Assembly (NCBI GenBank): GCA_030599055.1
Contig: JAUVOS010000145.1
Coordinates: 1-6,633 of the forward strand
Direction of reading: 5' to 3'
Origin: Lutibacter sp.
Lineage (GTDB): Bacteria > Bacteroidota > Bacteroidia > Flavobacteriales > Flavobacteriaceae
Length of the DNA: 6,633 bases
Shown here: positions 1 to 5,167 of the stretch, piece by piece
How the letters are laid out: each line of letters begins with the position of its first letter
Numbering within the stretch: the stretch's first letter is position 1
Program-made: the position numbers and the translations under genes
Notes under the pieces: generated by a model
Seen by the model: only the letters and a program-made list of their open reading frames with translations
What the model was told of the DNA's origin: nothing
Databases searched by the model: none

Positions 1-1290
1 TGCAATAATCTTTTTCTTTTTATCCTCTTTTTCTAACTTTACTAAATTTCTTCTTTCAGCAAAAGAAAGTTCATTATTCTTTATTTTTTGATTTTCGATT
101 GTTGTAGGAATGATTTCTTTTGTCTGTGTATCATAAACAACCATTTCGTTTGAAAAATCAAATTCCTCTTCGTACTCTTCGGGAAATTCAGGGTCAAGAT
201 ATAGAACTAACCGTTTGCCACCTTCCGGGATTATTTGCACTTCGGCAAACCCGTTAAAGCCCTCTTTATATGATACTACATCATAGCGAACAGAACATTT
301 AATGTTCCCCATTGAAAATTCGCCCTTATGATTCGTTAATACAGTTCCCATATGATTCTGGGGACTAAAGATTTCAACGGAAGCCTCAAAAACGGCTTTT
401 TTATTCTCTTTATTTCTTACAACACCATTAATAGTCCCTGTACATCTATTAAAAGAGGGTTTGAGATCCGTGAAATAGTAAATATCGGCACCTCCAAAAC
501 CATCAATTCTATTTGAGGATAAATAACCATTATTAGTATTAGCGATTAAAATATATGCAAAATCATCTTTATCACTATTAATAGGGGTTCCGAAATTTGA
601 GGCTTTAGCATATTTTTCATTTTCGTGTAAACTTTCGAAAATATCAAGTCCACCCATACTGGAAGCCCTGTCAGAAGAAAAGAACAACTTTTCTTGTTTT
701 CCAAGAAATGGATATAACTCTGAATCAGCTGTGTTTACATTTGTTCCCAACTGAATAGGTTTCCCATAATCTAACCCGTTTTTAGAGATGGTAACATAAT
801 AGATATCTGTTTTTCCAAAAGTCCCGGGCATATTAGATGCAAAAAAGAGTTTTCTGTTATTTCTACTTAATGCCGGTTGTTTATATGTGTAATTTGAATT
901 GTTAAATGGAAGTTTTATGCTGTTTTTCCATCTTCCGGTATTATCAACACTCGCCCTAAATAGTTGAAAATTGTCTCCAACTTTTTCAGAGAAATACACA
1001 GTATTGCCATCAGTAGTAAAAACGGCGTGAACAGCGTTCGTTGGAAACTTTCGTCCATTTAAAAATTCAAGAGGGGAATCTAAGTCTCCTTTGTAGAGAT
1101 TGGCTCCACTTTCGTTAATATTTTTTGAATTTGACTTCAAATAGAAAACAGAACCATCATTAGTTAAGAATACGCCAAATTCATTGTTCTTCGTATTAAT
1201 GCTCAAATTTGTAACTTCATACTTAGTAGAGCGTTGTGCAAATGACACGCCAATACTAAAAAAAAGAAATAAAATTAGAGCTCTATTCAT
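1..1290 (-). CDS. OmpA-family outer-membrane/periplasmic protein with PD40 propeller and carboxypeptidase-regulatory-like domain (partial, C-terminus outside window)
   Basis: The frame reads without a stop from ATG at 1290 to the window edge (430 codons), so the 3' end is missing. Residues 1-18 form a signal peptide: MNR, a hydrophobic run, then SFA before Q19. Residues about 90-275 carry WD40-like PD40 propeller repeats, best seen as KLFFASN...GKTDIYYV (147-166), KLFFSSDR...GGLDIFES (201-220) and GYLSSNR...GGADIYYF (255-273). Residues about 284-365 look like a carboxypeptidase-regulatory (CarboxypepD_reg) beta-sandwich beginning GTINGVVRNKENKKAVFEAS. An acidic stretch (EFPEEYEEEFDF, 368-379) and a Lys/Glu-rich segment follow. 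In Flavobacteriia this order normally ends in an OmpA C-terminal peptidoglycan-binding domain, which would lie beyond position 1; that part is inferred. The T9SS protein PorE has a similar domain order but also an N-terminal TPR region, which is absent here, so I do not call it porE. It is first in its transcription unit and divergent from murQ. Confidence 0.85.
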   Translation of the reverse strand, partial: MNRALILFLFFSIGVSFAQRSTKYEVTNLSINTKNNEFGVFLTNDGSVFYLKSNSKNINESGANLYKGDLDSPLEFLNGRKFPTNAVHAVFTTDGNTVYFSEKVGDNFQLFRASVDNTGRWKNSIKLPFNNSNYTYKQPALSRNNRKLFFASNMPGTFGKTDIYYVTISKNGLDYGKPIQLGTNVNTADSELYPFLGKQEKLFFSSDRASSMGGLDIFESLHENEKYAKASNFGTPINSDKDDFAYILIANTNNGYLSSNRIDGFGGADIYYFTDLKPSFNRCTGTINGVVRNKENKKAVFEASVEIFSPQNHMGTVLTNHKGEFSMGNIKCSVRYDVVSYKEGFNGFAEVQIIPEGGKRLVLYLDPEFPEEYEEEFDFSNEMVVYDTQTKEIIPTTIENQKIKNNELSFAERRNLVKLEKEDKKKKIIA

Positions 1291-1380
1291 TTTTAATTAT
1301 TTGACATTACTAGTTGATAATTCTGTTAGCTTTTTTTAGGCTTAAACATTGTTAATTAAGGAACACATTGTTTGATTAAA

Positions 1381-1412
1381 TTTGTATTATCAAAGAATAT
1401 TAATTAGGTTTG
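1381..1412 (+). promoter_or_regulatory. Bacteroidetes-type promoter (TTTG-N20-TAGGTTTG) for murQ
   Basis: TTTG at 1381-1384 is followed, after 20 bases, by TAGGTTTG at 1405-1412. This matches the known Bacteroidetes primary sigma-factor consensus (-33 TTTG, about 19-21 bases, -7 TAnnTTTG) at every defined position. Transcription would start near 1418, giving murQ a leader of roughly 390 bases that includes all three repeat units. No start site has been measured; this is a motif match in AT-rich DNA. A second TAnnTTTG match (TAAATTTG, 1377-1384) lacks a well-spaced upstream TTTG. Confidence 0.6.
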
Positions 1413-1470
1413 GGGTTCAATAAAACTGGTATATGTTGTCAATTATTTTTTAATAGATTATAACTATCTG

Positions 1471-1478
1471 CAAATATA
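1471..1478 (-). promoter_or_regulatory. Candidate -7 element (TATATTTG) for the OmpA-type gene
   Basis: Read on the minus strand this is TATATTTG, a perfect TAnnTTTG match. The nearest upstream TTTG on that strand (1504-1507) is 25 bases away, longer than the usual 19-21, so the promoter is incomplete by consensus. If used, it would give the OmpA-type gene an untranslated leader of about 175 bases, and its transcript would overlap the murQ promoter region. Confidence 0.3.
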
Positions 1479-1557
1479 GCTTTTTTTAATAAATTGATTG
1501 ATACAAAGAGACAAACACTTAAAACCAAATATTTCAATACATGAAACGAGCATGTCT

Positions 1558-1573
1558 CCCGATAGCTATCAGG
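1558..1573. repeat. Near-palindrome CCCGATAGCTATCAGG inside repeat unit 1
   Basis: The 16 bases are self-complementary apart from one C/A mismatch (third base against third from the end), with GATAGCTATC as a perfect core. TGTC (1553-1556) and GACA (1577-1580) on either side extend the pairing potential. From memory, the related perfect palindrome CCCGATAGCTATCGGG is frequent between genes in flavobacterial genomes; I could not check this. It is absent from units 2 and 3. Confidence 0.6.
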
Positions 1574-1597
1574 ATTGACACACAGCGAAATGATTAA

Positions 1598-1621
1598 TAG
1601 CGAACACATATGTTACCGCTA
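1598..1621 (+). repeat. Imperfect hairpin in repeat unit 1
   Basis: TAGCGAACA pairs with TGTTACCGCTA across a four-base CATA loop: nine pairs with a two-base AC bulge in the right arm. The same 24 bases occur unchanged in units 2 and 3, even though unit 1 has diverged elsewhere. A short A-run, not a T-run, follows, so it does not look like a rightward terminator. Confidence 0.55.
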
Positions 1622-1638
1622 AAATAGAATTTAAACAT

Positions 1639-1725
1639 ATGAAACGAGCATGTCTAATCTTGACACACTGCGAAATGATTAATAGCGAACACATATGTTA
1701 CCGCTAAAAAATAGAATTTAAACAT
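1639..1725 (+). repeat. Repeat unit 2 (87 bp)
   Basis: It is identical by eye to unit 3. It carries a 22-codon ATG frame (1639-1707, beginning MKRACLILTH and ending HICYR) and the hairpin at 1683-1706. The frame's TAA at 1705-1707 lies 18 bases before the ATG of unit 3. Nothing shows that the peptide is made; its sequence matches no family I recognise. Confidence 0.9.
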
Positions 1726-1794
1726 ATGAAACGAGCATGTCTAATCTTGACACACTGCGAAATGATTAATAGCGAACACATATGTTACCGCTAA
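1726..1794 (+). other. Possible 22-codon leader ORF before murQ
   Basis: ATG at 1726 opens 22 codons ending in TAA at 1792-1794, in the same frame as murQ and separated from it by six codons (K I E F K H) with no further stop. A second, out-of-frame mini-ORF (ATG 1782, peptide MLPLKNRI, TAA 1806-1808) ends four bases before the murQ ATG, a spacing that would favour reinitiation. Both are speculative; a short ORF in a repeat can arise by chance. Confidence 0.25.
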
Positions 1795-1812
1795 AAAATA
1801 GAATTTAAACAT
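1726..1812 (+). repeat. Repeat unit 3 (87 bp), immediately upstream of murQ
   Basis: It is identical by eye to unit 2 and carries the hairpin at 1770-1793. Its last 18 bases (after TAA at 1792-1794) form the whole translation-initiation region of murQ, so the murQ ribosome-binding context is itself part of the repeat and exists in the same form before the ATG at 1639 (two A's shorter) and 1726. There is no clear Shine-Dalgarno sequence, as is usual in Bacteroidetes. Confidence 0.9.
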
Positions 1813-2634
1813 ATGAAATATATTAAAACAACTGAACTCTCATCAAAATATCAACATCTTGAAAGAATGTCGATAAATGATATTGCTACCCATATCAATA
1901 ATGAAGATAAAACAGTTGCCTTGGCCGTTGAAAAACAATTAAAAGATATCGAAAAATTGGTAGTGATTATTGTTGAAAAATTAAAAAAAGGAGGACGTTT
2001 GTTTTATATTGGAGCGGGTACCAGTGGAAGATTAGGAATTTTAGACGCTTCAGAGTGTCCTCCTACATTTGGTGTTCCGGACGATTTGGTAATAGGTCTA
2101 ATTGCGGGTGGTGATACAGCTATTAGGAAAGCTGTTGAAAATGCTGAAGATTCAATAACCCAGAGTTGGGAAGATCTAAAAGAATATCATATTTCTGATA
2201 TGGATGTATTAATAGGAATTGCTGCTTCAGGCAGTACTCCTTATGTGGTTTCAGCGATAGAAAAAGCTAATTTAAATGCAATTGTAACCGCTTGTATAAC
2301 TATGAATGAAGGAAGTCCTTTGGCTCTTGTGGCAAAACATCCAATTATAGTTAATGTGGGTCCTGAATTTGTTACGGGTAGTTCTAGATTGAAGGCAGGA
2401 ACAGCTCAAAAAATGGTTTTGAACATGATTACAACTGCGACTATGATTCAATTAGGAAGGGTTGAAGGGAATAGAATGGTTGATATGCAGTTAACCAATA
2501 CCAAGTTAGTTGAGAGAGGAATAAAAATGATTATGGAAGATTTAAACGTCAACTATGATGTAGCAAAGAATTTATTATTAAAACACGGAAGTGTACGAAA
2601 GGCAATTTTAAACTTTTCAGATGCCAAAAAATAG
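1813..2634 (+). CDS. murQ: N-acetylmuramic acid 6-phosphate etherase MurQ
   Basis: MurQ is a cytoplasmic enzyme that cleaves the D-lactyl ether of MurNAc-6-phosphate to give GlcNAc-6-phosphate and D-lactate, in peptidoglycan recycling. The 273 residues are somewhat shorter than the 298 of E. coli and cover the SIS (sugar isomerase) domain. Visible motifs are INNEDKTVALAVE (28-40), YIGAGTSGRLGILDASECPP (65-84), GLIAGGDTAI (95-104) and VTGSSRLKAGTAQK (187-200), followed by VLNM. E81 and E112 align with the catalytic E. coli Glu83 and Glu114. S141 in GIAASGSTPYV stands where E. coli has Arg. The start at 1813 is chosen because the N-terminus (KTTELSSKYQHLERMS) fits the family. Further upstream the frame only runs into the repeat's leader ORF after a TAA. 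The gene overlaps the next one by 14 bases, so the two are probably co-transcribed and translationally coupled. Confidence 0.95.
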   Translation: MKYIKTTELSSKYQHLERMSINDIATHINNEDKTVALAVEKQLKDIEKLVVIIVEKLKKGGRLFYIGAGTSGRLGILDASECPPTFGVPDDLVIGLIAGGDTAIRKAVENAEDSITQSWEDLKEYHISDMDVLIGIAASGSTPYVVSAIEKANLNAIVTACITMNEGSPLALVAKHPIIVNVGPEFVTGSSRLKAGTAQKMVLNMITTATMIQLGRVEGNRMVDMQLTNTKLVERGIKMIMEDLNVNYDVAKNLLLKHGSVRKAILNFSDAKK

Positions 2635-3679
2635 TTTTCTTAAGAGATTTACGCAATGGGAATATTGGCCGGCATATATGTTCTATATTCCAAATATTCC
2701 TTATGTAGTTTATTTAGCAGTAAAGGCGAGGAATTTTACTTTTTATTCAGCCGTAAATCCAGCTATTAAAAGCTCAGGAAACGGCACGGAATCAAAATTT
2801 GAAACATTAGAGCTTATCCCTAAAAATTATATACCCAATTCGATTTTCGTTTCTGAAAATAGAGATTTTGAAATTATTATTAAAAAATTACATACAAAGG
2901 GGATTGATTTTCCGATTATTGCCAAACCAGATGTAGGATTTAGGGGCATGTTGGTTGAAAAAATATACTCTGATAAGGAGCTTGCTACCTATTTAAATAA
3001 CTATCCCATACCGATTATTTTGCAAGAGTATATTGATTTACCAAATGAGTGCGGTGTGTTTTACTATCGAATTCCGGGACAAGAATCAGGTGCTATTAAT
3101 TCTTTGACATTCAAATCTTTTTTAAGTGTAGTTGGTAACGGTTTTTCAACTTTAGCCGAATTGATAAGTTTTGATAAAAGGGCACAGCATTATAATAAAC
3201 AATTACAAAAAAAACATGCCGTTAAATGGAATCAAATCCCAAGAAAAGGAGAAAAAATTATCTTATCATATATTGGAAATCACTCTAAAGGAACTCAATT
3301 TTTAAATGCGAATCATTTAATTGATAAAGATCTAATACACACATTTGATAAAATTAAGGATCAAATTGAGGGTTGGAATTATGGGCGTTTGGATATTAAA
3401 TATAATACTTGGGAAGAACTAAAACAAGGAAAAAACTTTGTAATAATTGAAATCAATGGCGCAATTTCAGAACCGACACATATTTATGATTCCTATCAAA
3501 CAACATATTTTAATGCATTAAAGGTCTTTCGTCAGCATTGGAAATTCTTATATATAATTGCCGTTAAAAATATTGAAAATGGAGTCTCCTCAAAGAACTT
3601 TTTAGAATTTTGGAGTGAAGTAAAGTGGTTACTCGGTTATATCAAAAAAGTTAAGAAATTAACGAAAGTGCAAAGCTAA
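2621..3679 (+). CDS. ATP-grasp protein, D-alanine--D-alanine-ligase-like, substrate unknown
   Basis: The 352 residues show the ATP-grasp ligase fold, which joins a carboxylate to an amine or similar nucleophile through an acyl-phosphate. Visible motifs are FPIIAKPDVGFRG (97-109; Lys102 likely contacts ATP, with a Gly-rich loop after it), ILQEYID (133-139), YGRLDIKY (254-261; Asp258) and VIIEINGAISEPTHIYD (274-290; Glu277 and Asn279 as probable Mg ligands). The N-terminus holds an aromatic, hydrophobic stretch (about 13-36, WEYWPAYMFYIPNIPYVV) that could lie against or in the membrane. Homologues in Bacteroidetes are often labelled D-alanine--D-alanine ligase, but the N-terminal half does not look like classical Ddl, so I leave the substrate open. 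The ATG at 2621 lies inside murQ, and the 14-base overlap implies coupling. Its 3' end overlaps convergent mpl by 21 bases. Sitting beside two peptidoglycan-recycling genes suggests a cell-wall substrate (inference). Confidence 0.8.
   Translation: MPKNSFLKRFTQWEYWPAYMFYIPNIPYVVYLAVKARNFTFYSAVNPAIKSSGNGTESKFETLELIPKNYIPNSIFVSENRDFEIIIKKLHTKGIDFPIIAKPDVGFRGMLVEKIYSDKELATYLNNYPIPIILQEYIDLPNECGVFYYRIPGQESGAINSLTFKSFLSVVGNGFSTLAELISFDKRAQHYNKQLQKKHAVKWNQIPRKGEKIILSYIGNHSKGTQFLNANHLIDKDLIHTFDKIKDQIEGWNYGRLDIKYNTWEELKQGKNFVIIEINGAISEPTHIYDSYQTTYFNALKVFRQHWKFLYIIAVKNIENGVSSKNFLEFWSEVKWLLGYIKKVKKLTKVQS
3659..3679. other. 21-base tail-to-tail overlap of the ATP-grasp and mpl coding regions
   Basis: The ATP-grasp stop (TAA, 3677-3679) lies inside the mpl coding sequence, and the mpl stop (minus-strand TAA, 3659-3661) lies inside the ATP-grasp gene. 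Both C-termini are therefore encoded by the same 21 bases, and no intergenic terminator can exist between them. Each transcript must end within the opposite gene and would be antisense to its 3' part. Confidence 0.9.
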
Positions 3680-5014
3680 TTTACTCAAATCCAATCCGCC
3701 ATAATTACCCGAACTCATCATTAATAAAGAAGTATTATTAAAGTCTTGTTTAAATAAATATTCTTGAAAATTTTTGGGATTGGTAAAGACTATTAAATTC
3801 TCTTTTTGAAAAGCATCTTTAATCTGTTTTTCTGTAACTTCATCCAAGCCTTTTATTGAAACAGCATGAGGCGAATAGAAAACAACAGCTTGATCTGCTT
3901 GGTCAAGTGTTTGTCGGTAGTCTTTTAAGAACTCAGCATTTAGGCTACTGTATGTATGTAATTCCAAACAGGCTAGTAATTTTCTTTCTGGATATTGTGA
4001 TTTTACAGCATTGACGGTTGCTTGAACTTTTGAAGGTGAATGTGCAAAGTCTTTAAATAAAACACTACTGCTATTTTCTGCTAATTTTTCTAAACGTTTA
4101 CTGGCTCCTCCAAAACTTCCTATTGCTTCCAAAAAATCATTTTTATCCACTCCCATCAATTGACATATCCATTGTGCACCTGCCAAGTTTTGCATATTAT
4201 GTTTACCGAATATCTGCAAAGGAATTCTACCTACATCTGAGAGTACATAAGTAATACCATTTTCAATTGTATGGGGAATACTGCTATATGCATATTTTTT
4301 AATTGCATTTTTTGATTTTTCTACCATTTCTTTAAGCAAAGAATCTCTGGAAAAATAAACGAGCATTCCTCCGTGCAGAATACTATCAATAAAAATAGTG
4401 AATTGTTTGATGTAATTTTCAAAGGTGGGGAAAACATTGATATGATCCCAAGCGATACCACTTATTAAAGCAATATGTGGTTTGTATAAATGAAATTTTG
4501 GGCGTCTATCAATCGGTGAGGATAGATATTCATCTCCTTCTAAAACGATAAATTCATTATCAGAAGTTAAATGTACCATGGTGTCAAAACCCTCAAGTTG
4601 TGCTCCAACCATATAATCTACTTCAATATTGTGGTAATTCATCACGTGTAAAATCATCGAGGTTATAGTAGTTTTACCATGAGAACCACCGATGACAACT
4701 CGCGTTTTATCTTTTGACTGTTCGTATAAAAACTCGGGATACGAGTAAATTTTTAAACCTAATTCTTGTGCTTTTATAAGTTCCGGATTATTCTCTTTTG
4801 CATGCATTCCCAAAACAATCGCATCGAGATTTTGTGTGATTTTTTCAGGGAACCAACCCATTTTTTTGGGTAGTAAACCTTTAGCTGCTAAACGCGATTT
4901 TGAAGGTTCGTGTATGGTGTCATCACTACCGGTAATGCTATATCCTTTGTGATGTAAAGCTAATGCTAAATTGTGCATGGCGCTACCGCCAATAGCTATA
5001 AAGTGGATGTTCAT
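3659..5014 (-). CDS. mpl: UDP-N-acetylmuramate:L-alanyl-gamma-D-glutamyl-meso-diaminopimelate ligase Mpl
   Basis: Mpl attaches recovered murein tripeptide (L-Ala-D-Glu-mDAP) directly to UDP-MurNAc, using ATP in the cytoplasm and bypassing MurC, MurD and MurE. The 451 residues have the three Mur-ligase domains. The N-terminal domain starts MNIHFIAIGGSAMHNLALAL, a Rossmann-like UDP-binding segment. The central ATPase domain has the P-loop GGSHGKTT (109-116), EGDEY (159-163), AWDH (188-191) and GKHNMQNLAGA (270-280). The C-terminal domain has KDFAHSPSKV (321-330) and a final SSGNYGGLDL. GGSAMHN and the DFAH-P arrangement favour Mpl over MurC. Residue 326 is Ser where many proteobacterial Mpl proteins have His (DFAHHP), which I believe is normal in Flavobacteriia. 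The start at 5014 places the glycine-rich loop where the family has it. The gene is convergent with the ATP-grasp gene and divergent from the deiminase gene. Confidence 0.93.
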   Translation of the reverse strand: MNIHFIAIGGSAMHNLALALHHKGYSITGSDDTIHEPSKSRLAAKGLLPKKMGWFPEKITQNLDAIVLGMHAKENNPELIKAQELGLKIYSYPEFLYEQSKDKTRVVIGGSHGKTTITSMILHVMNYHNIEVDYMVGAQLEGFDTMVHLTSDNEFIVLEGDEYLSSPIDRRPKFHLYKPHIALISGIAWDHINVFPTFENYIKQFTIFIDSILHGGMLVYFSRDSLLKEMVEKSKNAIKKYAYSSIPHTIENGITYVLSDVGRIPLQIFGKHNMQNLAGAQWICQLMGVDKNDFLEAIGSFGGASKRLEKLAENSSSVLFKDFAHSPSKVQATVNAVKSQYPERKLLACLELHTYSSLNAEFLKDYRQTLDQADQAVVFYSPHAVSIKGLDEVTEKQIKDAFQKENLIVFTNPKNFQEYLFKQDFNNTSLLMMSSGNYGGLDLSKLALHFR

Positions 5015-5032
5015 TGCTCATGATTTAAGTAA

Positions 5033-5040
5033 CAAAAATA
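5033..5040 (-). promoter_or_regulatory. Candidate -7 element (TATTTTTG) for mpl
   Basis: On the minus strand this reads TATTTTTG, matching TAnnTTTG, 18 bases before the mpl start codon. There is no TTTG at the usual 19-21 base distance upstream, and the region is AT-rich, so a chance match is quite possible. If used, the mpl leader would be only about a dozen bases. Confidence 0.25.
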
Positions 5041-5167
5041 CTACTTTTTTAATACAATAATTTTAGTTTTAATTTGGTCAATTTTTTATTCTTAAATATA
5101 GCTAGGGTATGTTGTCACAAAGTTGTTATATTCGCATCGGGTAATATTAAACCTATAAACACAGCTT

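Larger units (their letters stand above)
1541..1638 (+). repeat. Repeat unit 1 (98 bp, diverged copy)
   Basis: It matches the later units except in three places. After CATGTCT, the bases AATC are replaced by a 17-base segment carrying an interrupted palindrome (1558-1573). ACACTGCG becomes ACACAGCG. The A-run after CGCT is two bases shorter. Its ATG-started frame (1541-1597) would encode MKRACLPIAIRIDTQRND, different from the later units after residue 6. The start is preceded by a sequence only loosely similar to the tail of the other units. ACATG (1539-1543) and CATGT (1551-1555) could pair around the start codon. Confidence 0.9.
1291..1812. other. Divergent intergenic region with a promoter and a tandem-repeat leader
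   Basis: These 522 bases separate the divergent OmpA-type gene and murQ. The left half (1291-1540) is very AT-rich and I found no plausible gene in it, only promoter-like elements in both directions. The right half (1541-1812) is wholly occupied by three tandem repeat units that run up to the murQ start codon. No tRNA, known riboswitch or convincing intrinsic terminator is visible. Confidence 0.8.
1541..1812 (+). repeat. Three-unit tandem repeat ending at the murQ start codon
   Basis: Units start with ATGAAACGAGCATGT at 1541, 1639 and 1726. The fourth ATGAAA, at 1813, is murQ itself. Units 2 and 3 are 87 bases each and identical by eye; unit 1 is 98 bases and diverged. Since 87 is a multiple of three, the ATGs at 1639, 1726 and 1813 share a frame, with a single in-frame TAA in each unit. 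The identity of units 2 and 3 points to recent duplication, while the divergence of unit 1 suggests it is an older copy. What the array does is unknown. Possibilities are a translational attenuator or reinitiation leader, a variable-number repeat that tunes murQ expression, or a neutral duplication. Confidence 0.95.

Noticed and set aside
1..1290. porE (T9SS anchoring protein)
   Set aside because: The propeller plus regulatory-domain order fits, but the N-terminal TPR region is absent and the C-terminal domain is not visible; many flavobacterial OmpA-family proteins share this plan.
1329..1347. T-run flanked by TTAGC and GGCTTAA as a terminator
   Set aside because: Only three or four pairs can form, and the site lies upstream of both divergent genes.
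1660..1690. TTGACA in each repeat unit as a sigma-70 style -35 box
   Set aside because: No matching -10 box lies about 17 bases downstream, and Bacteroidetes use a different consensus.
1541..1812. CRISPR array
   Set aside because: Units are contiguous with no unique spacers, there are only three of them, and no cas genes are seen.
1541..1812. Insertion sequence or MITE with ATGAAA target duplications
   Set aside because: There are no terminal inverted repeats and no transposase; the direct ATGAAA repeats are explained by tandem duplication.
5105..5120. TATGTTGTCA shared by the spacer before the deiminase gene (5108-5117) and the murQ upstream region (from 1432), as a possible common operator
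   Set aside because: A ten-base match between two AT-rich spacers is close to what chance allows, there is no symmetry, and the positions relative to starts differ.
5127..5134. TATATTCG as a -7 promoter element for the deiminase gene
   Set aside because: It has one mismatch to TAnnTTTG, and no TTG lies at the right distance upstream (the nearest is only 12 bases away).
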